DNA of 49,482 nucleotides from a virus. The notes beneath the pieces are model-generated. The model worked only from the letters and a program-made list of their open reading frames with translations, ran no database searches and had not been told where the DNA came from. How positions within the stretch are numbered: position 1 is the first letter of the stretch; every line of letters begins with the position of its first letter. Positions 24,194 to 35,435 of the stretch are shown here, piece after piece. The stretch lies in the IMG/VR virus record IMGVR_UViG_3300035180_002092, positions 1-49,482 of that record; one strand, written 5' to 3'. A program made the translations under genes and the position numbers.

Positions 24194-27100
24194 TTAAATA
24201 TAACTTATGAAAACTCTACTATTAGCAGGCTTAAGAATTTTTATTAATGTTTCTAGAGCCTCTTTACTTTTTATACTACTATTTATTATACCAAGAGAAT
24301 CAAATATATTTACAGAAAAATCAAATAAACCAGTATTTCTATTTTTTATAACTGCAAAATCTTCATTTAAAGTTCTAAGAGCGTTAAAATCCAACAAATA
24401 AGTAGTATATAAATCAGATGTAACTGGAAATACCATATCTAAATTAGTGCTATAATTAACATCTAAAGATTCGCCATATGGCGCATAAATAGGTCTTGAA
24501 ATATTGCTTATTCTAAAATTATCTATTAAAGCAAATATTGGATTTTCATATGTATACTGGGATCCAACAAATAAATTATTAATAGGATCTTTAAATTTTA
24601 TAGACCCAATAGCATGCCCATCAAATGATATTGTAGGATCTGATATTGTTGGATATTTTCCAAAAATAAATCCTGATCCAGTAAATATATTTGAATGTTC
24701 ATATCCATCTAAAAATAATCTCATTTCATCTAAACCTAGATTATTATTTAGCTTATAGCTAGCTTTTACTCTATGCCAAGTATTTGCAGCCCAACGTGTT
24801 TCTGCACATATAACATAACTATGATTAGATGCATTTATTGCAAAATTCATATAACCTAATTTGTCTTTAAATATAGATAATCTATCTCCTTGAAGACCTT
24901 TAGGTATATAATTAACAGTTACCTTTGTTTTCTGATAAGGTAATTTTTTATTTAATCTTATAATTTGAGTATTATAAGTATCATTATTGTTATTTTTAGT
25001 TTGATATGTTATAATGACTGGTACATTACTTGATGGTAATAATTTGCCCAAATAAATTGTCATTTTATCTGATGATATAGACCCGCCAGCAAAATAATCT
25101 GTTCCAGTTAAATCATTAACTATTTTTACAGTAATAACTTGTAATATTGGCTGATTTACAGACACTGTACTATTAGATGTACTTGTGTTAGTTTCTTGAA
25201 TTGCTCTTTGGGTATCAATTTCTAATTTCCCACCACAAAAATAATCAGAATTATCTCCATTAATTTTTACGCTAATAATCTGGCTTGCTGGCGTAGATAT
25301 CTTAACTGAAACATTATCTGTACTTACGACATTTTCTATAACTGCGCCATATGCATCAAAGTAGAATCTAGCATTAGGATCATTTGCTGTATCAAATAAT
25401 GGATTCATCCAAAATTCTATAGTTCCCTCTTTTTGGGTATCTAAAATTCCATTATTTGATAATACTATTGGGTCTTTCAAAAACGTTAAACTATTGCCAA
25501 AATTATTATTAACTACTATTGATGATTGAAAATGATTTTTGGTATCTTTTATATTAGAATTAATATAAAAATCTGCAGCATTAGTAAATGGGTATGAGTC
25601 AAAATTAATTAAAGATAATGTTGTAGAGTCTTTTATTAATGGCTTTAAAGAATTAAAATCTTTAGTTATTGATTTTTGAGTTGATGGTATTGTTTCTCCA
25701 ACTCTAGTATCAGTCAACATTACTGAATATATTTTAGTTTGATCAATTACACCATTTAATTGATTTGTGCCTATAAAATTGCTTCCAAAATAAATTGGAT
25801 TATTTATCGGGTCCAAACGTATTGAGGCGTATGAACAATAATCTAATTCATAGAATCCCTGATCTAAGAAATATGCTTGACCAGGCATTACGCTATTTTC
25901 AAAAGTAAAGAAACCATTTTGCAAGCCGCTTCTATATTGACTTACATTCATAATTTTATAATTACCATTTGTAAATGAAGCAATTGGCAGCTGATAACTT
26001 GTAACAGTAGGCTGTATAGTTAAAGATTTTCTATCTTGTGATATTGCAGTTATAATATAAAATCCAGCAACTGTAATTGGAGAACTTATTATAATATAAT
26101 TCCCAATATCAGAACCACTAAAAATATTATTATCATCTCTTACTGTAGCATATCCATCTAAATATAATGATGTTCCAGAGTTAGTTTCGTAACTATATCT
26201 TATTATTGGAACTAAAGCACTTGATTCACTTTTAGTTATTTGGTATTTTTCTTTTACCGTTATTACAGCCGCACTTTTATTTATATTAATTGGAGTTACT
26301 GCAACTGTAATTGAATTAATAGATAGATATTTATTTGCAGAATCTAATGTACCATAATCAGAAAATGAAACTATTTCACTTGTTAAAACATTCCCAGCAA
26401 TATATCCATCTATTGTTACATCAACCGTGGTAGAAAAATCAATATTTGTTCCGCCTAAAATAATACTTAAGGTTCTGCCAAAGATAGACTCTGATGGCTG
26501 TACTGCGCCTAAATTATTAGAAGTTAATCTCCCTAATACTTTAGTAGAATTATTTAAGTTAATGATTGTGGCTGGCAAAATAATTTTAGTAATCTTAACT
26601 TCATCTAAAGAAATGGGTGAAGGCAATCTTGTCATTAAAATATTTTCTTGATTATCACTCCAAACATAATAATCTTTTTTAATTCTCTTATTATTTAATC
26701 CTAAAGTTCTAATAAGTATCAAATCTCCAGCACTAACAGAATTAGATATGGTTAAAATACTATTAAAATCAGCATCTTTCGAAATAGAGTATGATGGCAA
26801 TACTGCTCTAACTCCAGGAATTTCATTTTCAATATTTGGGTAAATACGAAATGTTTTATTAACTATATTACTTGGCAAATTATCGTTTATTGTTATTGTG
26901 GTGCCGGATACTTGTAATATAGTATATACTATGCCCGTTGAAATATCATCTATTTTTATTAAGTATCCTGGCGCAATTTTTTGTGTAGAAAAATTTATAC
27001 TTGATGTCAATATATCAGAATTAATTGATCCATTAATATCATTGCCAGTTAATATATAGCTTATTGTAGTTACTGCGATATTTGGTGCAGTATTAATATC

Positions 27101-30100
27101 AGATGTTAAGGTAAAATTAATTCTATTAACAGAAAATCTTGCATCTGTTAACGTTAATGGCATATTCTCTGTTAAAATTAATGTTTGACCATTTATTGAT
27201 GAAATAGTATATCCAGATGAAGAAAATCCAGTTTCATCAATAAATATTTTATCTCCAGGACTAATGTTATAGTGACTGAAATTTATACTGGACGATACAC
27301 TATCTGTACCAGCATTTGTATGCAAATCTGTAGAAGAAATAATATCTTTATCAACTAATGCAACTATTTCCTCTGGATTAACAGTATTAAATTTTTCATG
27401 TAAATATGGTCTTAATTTTTGCCCATATTTAATAATATTGGGAACCTCAAATCCATCCAAAAATAAATGCATTTCATCTTTATTATTTTTTGTATTTAAC
27501 TTCCAAGAAGCGGCTACGTGATGCCACTCTCCATTAACCCAATTAGAAACATCCGCAGCAACCGTATATGGATTTTTATTTTTATCAATTACTCTGAAAT
27601 TAATATATCCGCTTATATTTTTGTAAATTGATAATCTGTTTCTGCCAGTTTCCATTCCAACATCTAGTATATAATGTTCTACATCAGAAATAAATGTAAA
27701 TCCTTCATCTGTGGCACTAACAGTGACAAGTGTAAATCTAACATTATTACCACCAGTAAACATTGTTATGTTAGATGGCTTTGGTAATGTTAAACTTTTT
27801 GTATCATAAAAATTACCATTTGATGTAATTTTTATTTCATATTTTGTGCTTGGACCACTTACATATCCATCGATAATTTCTACGAACCATCTTTTAAATG
27901 ATCCAGATAAATCATTATCATAATAAATATAAACCCCATCTTTATTTTTATTAGGAGTCCCAGATGCATTTGAATTTTTATTTATAGAAAATAGTCCATC
28001 AGATATGGTTGGATGATATCCAGCCGATCCAACAAATATCTTATTGCTATCTATTATATAATCATTTTGCAATATATTAAATGTTAATTCAGCATCATTA
28101 TCTATTCCATTCCATTGTGGATTAATCCAAGTTTCAAATGTTCCTTCTTCAAATCTTATATTTGAATTAGATGGCATTGTTATAGTTTGAGACCCATTTA
28201 ATAAAGCGCCATTATTAAATTTTCCTGGCAATAACTGAAATTCACCAGTAGTTGTTATTGGCGCAGGTTTAAGTAAACTACTTCCTAAAGACCAATTTTG
28301 AAAAATAGATTCAATGACTTCTGGTTCTATATGAGATATAGTTTTGCCAATATTTTTTATTGCAGATAATGTCGGACCCTTAATAAAAGATGTAAGTGCC
28401 GCAATTAATGCATCTCTGTATCTTTCTCTATCAAATTCTAAATCAACGTCAGCTAATCCTGGAACATTAACCAATGTTCCGAAATTTCTAAGCAATGCAT
28501 CTCTTAATGCACCAACTTTATAAGTTACATAATATGTTGCGCCCTCTGGTAATGTTTTATTTTGTCTAAAATCAATGACATTATCACCATACTCATAGCT
28601 AACTAATATTTCATCAGCTAAATATGTGTAATCAACAAAATAATCACCCTTATTATAATCTACGGTAACTCTTGATAAATTATTGATTGTAAAAGTATAC
28701 GTAATAATTACGGCATCTCCATCTGCTGGAGAATTAATATTTGGCAATATTAATTTTAGTGGATTTCCTGCAATGATAGTTCCACTATTATTCCATAAAG
28801 ATGCAGAATCAGACAATCTAGTTACAGAAAAACTATAAGTAATATTGTTAGATAAATAAGGAATATTTTCATTAATTAAAATATAATAATTTGATCCATC
28901 AAAATGCACATTATCATATAATTGTTTATTAATTGAGCCTACAGTAATATTGAATCCATAAGATGAGCTATATTGTGCAAAGTTTAATGGATTAATACTA
29001 CTTAATAAATCTTCATATTCATATACAGATCTTACAAATTTAACCTGATTTGTAACACCAGGAATAAAAGTGGCAGAATCAAAAACACCAACAGAATTAT
29101 TATATAATTTATATGGGGCTATATCCATATTATTTAAAAATAACTCATCTGAATAATCTAATGATTCTGGCTCAATAATTCCATCATCAAAAAAAGTATA
29201 TTTAAATTGTTTATTTTTTGGATCTAAAATACTAATACGATAATAAATATCATCAACACTTATAATATGGGAATTCTGTAAACTAATAATATTATTTTTA
29301 TAATTAACGGTTCCAATACTAAAATCCTGAGAATTGCTAACGGCACAGTAAACTATACCATTAGTATAATCAACCATATATTCTCCAATAGAAGTTAAAC
29401 GATTAATGTTTAATTGTTCATTTTCAGTTCTATTGTGCCATTTTTCATTTACAAAAATTTCATTTTTTGAGAACGTTACGCTCGAATTGAAAGAGCTGCC
29501 AAGTGAATCGTCGGTAGAAGATGCTATCATATTATTCTGCAAAGAAATTTTAAAAATTCTTACAGATGAACCATTTAACATTTCCGCGTTAACACACAAC
29601 AATTCATTAACTATATTTTTAAAATTAGCCTTCTCAAGTATTTGTTGTTTTATATTTGGCGGATTATTATATTTAAAATATACCTTATTATCATTCCATC
29701 TATCTAGAGTATAAATTTCACCAGAAGTTTCATTAAAAATTCTGAATACATTTGTTATTGGTGAGTTTTTAGTTTTTAATACATTAAGCGCCAATAATTT
29801 ATTATTAATTTTTTCATTTAATGCTTCTTTATGTAATCCTGCATTATAATCTTTCCCAGGAATTAAAACTTGTTCATAATCAAATGATACTGTGCCAGCT
29901 GCATTTATTAAATTTCCTTTTGGTAATGCGACTATATCTAAATAATTAGAGTCAAATATATAATCTTGATCGTTAACATACGTAAATCTATATTTATAAG
30001 TTGCTAATGGTGGAAATGACCCAGTGCCATCATTACTAAAGTCTGCGCCATATACATAAACTGTACCAGTATTATAATCAACTGAATATTGTCCAGGTAA

Positions 30101-31318
30101 TACTGGCAAACTATTTAATCTAAATGGTATCTCACTAATAAATGCCGGATGTTTTGACTCCATAGTATTATTGGGGTCTATAAATGAAATTCCGCCAAGT
30201 GTTGGTATTTCATTATTAGAATCTACTATTGGTGCGTGCTTTAAATTAAAAATATTAATAATTGGAGGCAATACTTCTCTAATAGAATTTAAAGAAGTGT
30301 AAGCAATAACACTACTATTATTTATTACTCTTCCCAAATCTTTAGTTTCATATTCAACATCTATTTTAAAAATATTATTAATTAGAAAATTTGGATTATC
30401 CAAAACTTTATCACTTATTTTTACCTGATTGTCATTTAATGTTAAATAACTAAATCCAAAATCTTTTGCATATTTTGAATCTTTTAATTGATATCCTAAT
30501 GTCTTAATATCATAATTATAAACTGCATTTTCAGATAAGAAAGTAAAAGTAATACTATTAACTCTTGTTACTGGTTCATTATTAAAATTTAATATTAACG
30601 TGTTAATATTAAATGTACCAAGGTCATCCGCTGTACTTGCATATAGAGTTTCAGTATTAATATGTTTTTGTAATGTTATTGGATATGATGGGAAAACATC
30701 ATATGGTAGTTTTAAACTAACATTTGAAGAAGTTAATGTTCTGCCTACTCGCGATATACTGTATGCACTTTCTTCATATAGTCTATCAAATGGACCGGCA
30801 CCTCTAGTATGCTGTTCATCAACAATATCAAAAGATAAATAATTTTCATTTTTGGTTTGGCGTACATCATATAACGCTTTTGATAACGCAATAGATAATG
30901 ATTTTATATACTTAGATACAATTGCCTGGTCATCATCAGAATAAATATTATCTTTAAAATACGACTTAAAATAATTTAATATTATATTATCTGGCTCCAT
31001 TGGTCCAACAATAATATATTGATTTGATACGCCATCTTCAAATAATTTTGCATTACCATTTAAAGATATAAACTCATGAGATTTAGTAGATTGAAATTTA
31101 ATAATATATGATGCTAATTGCGTTAATGGCTGGCATACTATAGAAATAGTGTCATTATTAACTACTAATCCTAATACTTCTGAATCTGGCACATTATTTG
31201 TGTCAGATATTATCGAAATATTCGATGTTACAAGATTATTAGTTAGAGCAGCTGTAAATTTAACACTGATATGTGAGCTATCAATTACATTTACGCTAAT
31301 AATTCTTAAGTTTTGCAT
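24194..31318 (-). CDS. Giant tail/baseplate protein with two LamG-type lectin domains
   Basis: A 2374-residue protein. Two concanavalin/LamG-like domains are visible: residues about 1053-1290 (GTFETWINPQWNG ... GEWHHVAASW ... HLFLDGFEVPN) and 1959-2205 (GTIEFWMNPLFD ... NTWHRVKASY ... RLFLDGYEHSN). Such domains often bind glycans or act as interaction modules. The N-terminal 900 residues are beta-rich repeats with many short strands and aromatic residues. The ATG is one base after the stop of the baseplate J gene, so it is translated with it. It is likely a receptor-binding or baseplate-fibre connector protein. No enzyme motif is recognised. Confidence 0.72.
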   Translation of the reverse strand: MQNLRIISVNVIDSSHISVKFTAALTNNLVTSNISIISDTNNVPDSEVLGLVVNNDTISIVCQPLTQLASYIIKFQSTKSHEFISLNGNAKLFEDGVSNQYIIVGPMEPDNIILNYFKSYFKDNIYSDDDQAIVSKYIKSLSIALSKALYDVRQTKNENYLSFDIVDEQHTRGAGPFDRLYEESAYSISRVGRTLTSSNVSLKLPYDVFPSYPITLQKHINTETLYASTADDLGTFNINTLILNFNNEPVTRVNSITFTFLSENAVYNYDIKTLGYQLKDSKYAKDFGFSYLTLNDNQVKISDKVLDNPNFLINNIFKIDVEYETKDLGRVINNSSVIAYTSLNSIREVLPPIINIFNLKHAPIVDSNNEIPTLGGISFIDPNNTMESKHPAFISEIPFRLNSLPVLPGQYSVDYNTGTVYVYGADFSNDGTGSFPPLATYKYRFTYVNDQDYIFDSNYLDIVALPKGNLINAAGTVSFDYEQVLIPGKDYNAGLHKEALNEKINNKLLALNVLKTKNSPITNVFRIFNETSGEIYTLDRWNDNKVYFKYNNPPNIKQQILEKANFKNIVNELLCVNAEMLNGSSVRIFKISLQNNMIASSTDDSLGSSFNSSVTFSKNEIFVNEKWHNRTENEQLNINRLTSIGEYMVDYTNGIVYCAVSNSQDFSIGTVNYKNNIISLQNSHIISVDDIYYRISILDPKNKQFKYTFFDDGIIEPESLDYSDELFLNNMDIAPYKLYNNSVGVFDSATFIPGVTNQVKFVRSVYEYEDLLSSINPLNFAQYSSSYGFNITVGSINKQLYDNVHFDGSNYYILINENIPYLSNNITYSFSVTRLSDSASLWNNSGTIIAGNPLKLILPNINSPADGDAVIITYTFTINNLSRVTVDYNKGDYFVDYTYLADEILVSYEYGDNVIDFRQNKTLPEGATYYVTYKVGALRDALLRNFGTLVNVPGLADVDLEFDRERYRDALIAALTSFIKGPTLSAIKNIGKTISHIEPEVIESIFQNWSLGSSLLKPAPITTTGEFQLLPGKFNNGALLNGSQTITMPSNSNIRFEEGTFETWINPQWNGIDNDAELTFNILQNDYIIDSNKIFVGSAGYHPTISDGLFSINKNSNASGTPNKNKDGVYIYYDNDLSGSFKRWFVEIIDGYVSGPSTKYEIKITSNGNFYDTKSLTLPKPSNITMFTGGNNVRFTLVTVSATDEGFTFISDVEHYILDVGMETGRNRLSIYKNISGYINFRVIDKNKNPYTVAADVSNWVNGEWHHVAASWKLNTKNNKDEMHLFLDGFEVPNIIKYGQKLRPYLHEKFNTVNPEEIVALVDKDIISSTDLHTNAGTDSVSSSINFSHYNISPGDKIFIDETGFSSSGYTISSINGQTLILTENMPLTLTDARFSVNRINFTLTSDINTAPNIAVTTISYILTGNDINGSINSDILTSSINFSTQKIAPGYLIKIDDISTGIVYTILQVSGTTITINDNLPSNIVNKTFRIYPNIENEIPGVRAVLPSYSISKDADFNSILTISNSVSAGDLILIRTLGLNNKRIKKDYYVWSDNQENILMTRLPSPISLDEVKITKIILPATIINLNNSTKVLGRLTSNNLGAVQPSESIFGRTLSIILGGTNIDFSTTVDVTIDGYIAGNVLTSEIVSFSDYGTLDSANKYLSINSITVAVTPININKSAAVITVKEKYQITKSESSALVPIIRYSYETNSGTSLYLDGYATVRDDNNIFSGSDIGNYIIISSPITVAGFYIITAISQDRKSLTIQPTVTSYQLPIASFTNGNYKIMNVSQYRSGLQNGFFTFENSVMPGQAYFLDQGFYELDYCSYASIRLDPINNPIYFGSNFIGTNQLNGVIDQTKIYSVMLTDTRVGETIPSTQKSITKDFNSLKPLIKDSTTLSLINFDSYPFTNAADFYINSNIKDTKNHFQSSIVVNNNFGNSLTFLKDPIVLSNNGILDTQKEGTIEFWMNPLFDTANDPNARFYFDAYGAVIENVVSTDNVSVKISTPASQIISVKINGDNSDYFCGGKLEIDTQRAIQETNTSTSNSTVSVNQPILQVITVKIVNDLTGTDYFAGGSISSDKMTIYLGKLLPSSNVPVIITYQTKNNNNDTYNTQIIRLNKKLPYQKTKVTVNYIPKGLQGDRLSIFKDKLGYMNFAINASNHSYVICAETRWAANTWHRVKASYKLNNNLGLDEMRLFLDGYEHSNIFTGSGFIFGKYPTISDPTISFDGHAIGSIKFKDPINNLFVGSQYTYENPIFALIDNFRISNISRPIYAPYGESLDVNYSTNLDMVFPVTSDLYTTYLLDFNALRTLNEDFAVIKNRNTGLFDFSVNIFDSLGIINSSIKSKEALETLIKILKPANSRVFISYI

Positions 31319-31319
31319 A

Positions 31320-34300
31320 TTATCTAGTTTCTGTGTTTATAATTAAATTATTTGGTTCAAAATATTCGTCATTTTGCGCCTGTACTTTTAAAACTGGACC
31401 TATATTGCCGGTCTTATTAAAATATAATATTCTTGCTCTTGCAATTCCTGCAACTGATTGTGCAACATTTATTAAAGTTGGCGTGTCAACAATCTTACCT
31501 AAAGTGCTTGTTGTTAAGACTGTCAATAATTTGTCACGAAGATTTTGTAACACTGTTGATTGTGATGACGTATAATTAGTATCTATAACAACATTCATTG
31601 TAAGATCCAATAAAACTATCTTAGCTGCTCTTACTATTACATCAGCATTAATTGGTCTTGTATTTTCTATACTAAATGTCACGTCAGAGATCAATTTATT
31701 ATAATTATATTTTACCGAAATTCTTTCATTTTGTTTTGGAGCCAGATAATCATAAAATAGTTTATACCTAGATCCTAAGCTTGGTTGCGTAAATGATGTT
31801 GCAGTAAATTTAGTAGATTGTGATGATTTAAATCCACTAGATATATATAGCCTATTAATTAATGCAAATTTTTTATTAGTATATAAAGTTCCATTTCTAG
31901 TATATGATAATGATTCAGAGTCATCTGTCGTAGTGTAATAAAAAGTAATTCTTATTTTATCACCTAAAGTCGGCAAATTATGAGTTTGTGTATTAATAGT
32001 GTTATTTGTTGTATTCGGTAATATGAAATCTAAATTTTGTAAAGATAAATCAGATATCATATTATTAGAAAACAAATTATTTTGTATTATACAATTTTTT
32101 ATATCATATGTTGTGAGAACCTCTAATACTTCATCATTAGTATTACTAACTGTAATAACTTTTTCAGCTTTTACTATCTCAGATATTTTTATATTAGAAG
32201 GTAGCTGTGACGTAGATGATAGCCCTAAATGTTTTCTTAATGCTTCTGATACATTAAGTTTTAGCCCAGTATTTGTCGCAGTAAATATAATATTTTCAGC
32301 CTTAGATATTGTGGTTCCAGAGAAAGTCAATGTGCCAGGATTAATAATCTGGTCTATAGTTGTAGCTATAATTTTTGTTGCAGATTTTTTTAAATTTTTA
32401 AATTTAAAAACCATAACATAAACTTTATCATTAACACTAGCAAAGCTTGATGTTGGCAATAATAATTTATTATTAGCATAATCAATTACACCAGAATAAT
32501 CCCAAATTTCTTTACCATCTAATATTCTTACTATTGAAATATTATCTTGAGTAATATTATTCAAGACATTTGTTATTGTTATTATATTATTAACTAAATC
32601 ATACGCAACAATATCATAAATTCCATTATTAATAGCTGCTGTCGCACCAGTTATTTTTAATTTTTTATTAATCAAATCTGGACAGCTAGCAAAATTAATA
32701 GAAAGACTTGACACATGTGCTGTGCCATTTAAACCATCATTAATATAACCATCAGTAACTGAAAATACACTAATATCAGTATTTGGTTCCAATATACTAA
32801 ATTGCAATAATGATGATTGCGTTATAAAAGAATTAATTGGAACAGATAATTTTCCAGAAGCTATGTCTAATGATAAAATATCTTCCCTATATTTTATCAA
32901 TTCATTTTGATAACTAAATGGCTGTGTTCTCTTTATATCCGTAGCATAGTATACTACTAATACTCTATCTGAAATTACAGGAGTATTAAATCCAGATAAT
33001 ATTAATTGATAATTTCCAGTATTACCGACAATTATAGAGCCTGAATTATTTGAATCCCATAATGCTAAACCATCAGATAATCTTATTATAGTTATTATAT
33101 TTGATGTATTTAAAATAAAATCTGAAGATGGAAGACTTAACTCGATATAAAATTGATTACTATTATTTTTTTGAACTATCTGTTGTTCTCTTCTTGAAAT
33201 ATTAACAGTACTAAAATTATTAAACCCATTATTATTTAGCAACGTAAATCCATTGCCAGCCCTACTTGAAGGTAATTTCGTGGTAGTAGAAGAAAATAAA
33301 TCAGATATATTTGCTATATAATTAACTCTCAAATTGATAGAAGTGGCAGTAGTATCTACCAAATCAATTGGTATTGTAATTTGATAATTATTTATGCTTC
33401 CATTTATTGATGTTGAATTAAAAACATCTTTACTATTAAGTATAACAGTTACGATATCATTTTCAATAGCAGTAGTATCGTTTGGCAAAATTATTGTTAC
33501 ATTATTTAATGTATGTACTCCAACCAATACTGTTGAATTCAAAAATAATCCATCTTTTTGTGCAGTTATATAAAGTTCCGTATTATAATTTTTTAATACA
33601 ATAGAGTCAATTGAAGTTGCCGGACTAGATAAATTATTTAATGTAACAGATAACCTGTTTACATAAATACCTGAAGATATTTTAGATACAGTACCATCAA
33701 TTTCTAAAAATTTATTCGCTGATATTATTGAATTAATTGAATGAGACGCTGAACCTATAAAAATATTGTTTGGAATATCCTTAACAAATGTTACTACTTC
33801 TTGTTTTATATTATTGCTATACCCCCAGTCAATACTATCTGTAACTGATCTTATATTATCTGTATGAGATAATCCATCATAATCTGAATGCTGGTCATAA
33901 TTAACTATCCAACTATAATCAACTTGTAATAAATCACTTTGTGATGGCAATGTATTCCCAGAAATTTTAATCCTACCAGTAGTATTAAATGTGCCAGTTT
34001 TATCTAAATTTTGATCTGCAATAATATATCTCTCACCAGTATTAACATTAAATACTCTAGTTACATTTGTAGCTGGCGTATGTAATAATTTAATAATAGA
34101 TCTATCAGATGTAATTGTGCTATTTTCATTTGCAATTGATATATTTTGTTGTATTTGTGGTACCAATAAAACGTCAGTAAATGTAGTATTATCTTGACCA
34201 TTAAATATGCCCTTGATTTTATCTTCACTAAAAAGTGAAATTCTATCACTTACCCAATGAAAAGTATCAAACCCCCATGGGCTGCCACCATATACTCCGG

Positions 34301-35417
34301 TATCTTTTATCAATTCATAATTGCCAGATATTCTGCCATAAGAATCAACAGACTTTTGTTTAAAATTCGATCCACTAATAGATCCAGTTACTTCAAACAA
34401 CTCATTCACGGGTTGAATAGGCAGGGCGCCACTATTGATATTATCAATTCTTTTTCTATTAATTGTCTTATTGATATCAGCTGCAATTTGACCTAATACA
34501 ACATTATTTTTAGAATTAGTAGGATCATTATTATTGCTTTTATCTTGATAGATAAAAGTGTCGGTATTTTCTATTAAATTAGAACCAGCAATAACAACAT
34601 CTACTTTTCCCCCAGATCCTTCTGAAACTATAGTATTAGAACCATCACTATTTTTGGTTACAATGGTACCATCTCTTGTCATAAGAGGATCGCCTGGCTG
34701 AATTACAAATGCATCTGAAACGCCTTGATTACTTAATGCAACATTCAAATAACCTAAAGCTGTTCCAACGCTAGACCCGCTAAAAGAAGATAATATTCTA
34801 TTTCTAAATGCAGCGTCACTTTCTTGATCTGTACCACCAGCAAATGCTACCGTATTAGTAACATTAGATACTCCTGGGATATTTGTTCTTGAAAGTGAAT
34901 ATGTTCCTATATTACCTCCAGAACCAGCGGTAGTAGCAACAACGGTAACTTCAACAGCATATTCATCGCTAATACCAGCATATCTCAATTGATCTTTAAA
35001 TTTACTTGCAATTGAACGATAAAAATTAGAAGAAGCTGGTGTTACGGATATTCCTGATGATACTGAATAAGAAAAACCATTATTAGAAATAACGGTGTCT
35101 CCGCGATTTATATTAATTGGAGCATTTATTGAAGAAAATGTTAAAAGAGCAACTCCATTAGAATAGGTTGACTGTTTTCTAGGTATTCCAAAATTTTTAG
35201 CTAATTTATCTAAATCTGAACCTATAACTAATCTTAGTGATTGTTGAGATGATATCGCGCTCAATTCATTATAAAGAACAGATAATGCGCTGGCTGGAGC
35301 ATCAATAAATAAATCACGAGCAACAGTACCAGGCTTAACATCTAAATCTGGCTGAACAAGTTTAAAAAAATCTATTAAACTAAGTATTATTTCATTTGAG
35401 CTGCGTATTGTTACCAT
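31320..35417 (-). CDS. Baseplate J-like (gp6/gp47-like) wedge protein, greatly enlarged
   Basis: A 1365-residue protein. Its first 280 residues show the Baseplate_J pattern: LVQPDLDVKPGTVARDLFID (residues about 18-37, split across helices), SDLDKLAKNFGIPR (67-80), VVATTAGSGGNIG (near 160), then AFAGGTDQESDAAFRNRI (191-208) and SVGTALGYLNVALS. The final 120 residues contain NADVIVRAAKIVLLDL, the other conserved part. Between them is an insertion of roughly 900 beta-rich residues absent from ordinary gpJ proteins. It would ring the baseplate hub and trigger sheath contraction. It lies next to the gp25-like gene, as in P2, Mu and T4-type tails. AGGAATATAAA precedes the ATG. Confidence 0.88.
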   Translation of the reverse strand: MVTIRSSNEIILSLIDFFKLVQPDLDVKPGTVARDLFIDAPASALSVLYNELSAISSQQSLRLVIGSDLDKLAKNFGIPRKQSTYSNGVALLTFSSINAPININRGDTVISNNGFSYSVSSGISVTPASSNFYRSIASKFKDQLRYAGISDEYAVEVTVVATTAGSGGNIGTYSLSRTNIPGVSNVTNTVAFAGGTDQESDAAFRNRILSSFSGSSVGTALGYLNVALSNQGVSDAFVIQPGDPLMTRDGTIVTKNSDGSNTIVSEGSGGKVDVVIAGSNLIENTDTFIYQDKSNNNDPTNSKNNVVLGQIAADINKTINRKRIDNINSGALPIQPVNELFEVTGSISGSNFKQKSVDSYGRISGNYELIKDTGVYGGSPWGFDTFHWVSDRISLFSEDKIKGIFNGQDNTTFTDVLLVPQIQQNISIANENSTITSDRSIIKLLHTPATNVTRVFNVNTGERYIIADQNLDKTGTFNTTGRIKISGNTLPSQSDLLQVDYSWIVNYDQHSDYDGLSHTDNIRSVTDSIDWGYSNNIKQEVVTFVKDIPNNIFIGSASHSINSIISANKFLEIDGTVSKISSGIYVNRLSVTLNNLSSPATSIDSIVLKNYNTELYITAQKDGLFLNSTVLVGVHTLNNVTIILPNDTTAIENDIVTVILNSKDVFNSTSINGSINNYQITIPIDLVDTTATSINLRVNYIANISDLFSSTTTKLPSSRAGNGFTLLNNNGFNNFSTVNISRREQQIVQKNNSNQFYIELSLPSSDFILNTSNIITIIRLSDGLALWDSNNSGSIIVGNTGNYQLILSGFNTPVISDRVLVVYYATDIKRTQPFSYQNELIKYREDILSLDIASGKLSVPINSFITQSSLLQFSILEPNTDISVFSVTDGYINDGLNGTAHVSSLSINFASCPDLINKKLKITGATAAINNGIYDIVAYDLVNNIITITNVLNNITQDNISIVRILDGKEIWDYSGVIDYANNKLLLPTSSFASVNDKVYVMVFKFKNLKKSATKIIATTIDQIINPGTLTFSGTTISKAENIIFTATNTGLKLNVSEALRKHLGLSSTSQLPSNIKISEIVKAEKVITVSNTNDEVLEVLTTYDIKNCIIQNNLFSNNMISDLSLQNLDFILPNTTNNTINTQTHNLPTLGDKIRITFYYTTTDDSESLSYTRNGTLYTNKKFALINRLYISSGFKSSQSTKFTATSFTQPSLGSRYKLFYDYLAPKQNERISVKYNYNKLISDVTFSIENTRPINADVIVRAAKIVLLDLTMNVVIDTNYTSSQSTVLQNLRDKLLTVLTTSTLGKIVDTPTLINVAQSVAGIARARILYFNKTGNIGPVLKVQAQNDEYFEPNNLIINTETR

Positions 35418-35435
35418 TTTATATTCCTAAGTTTA

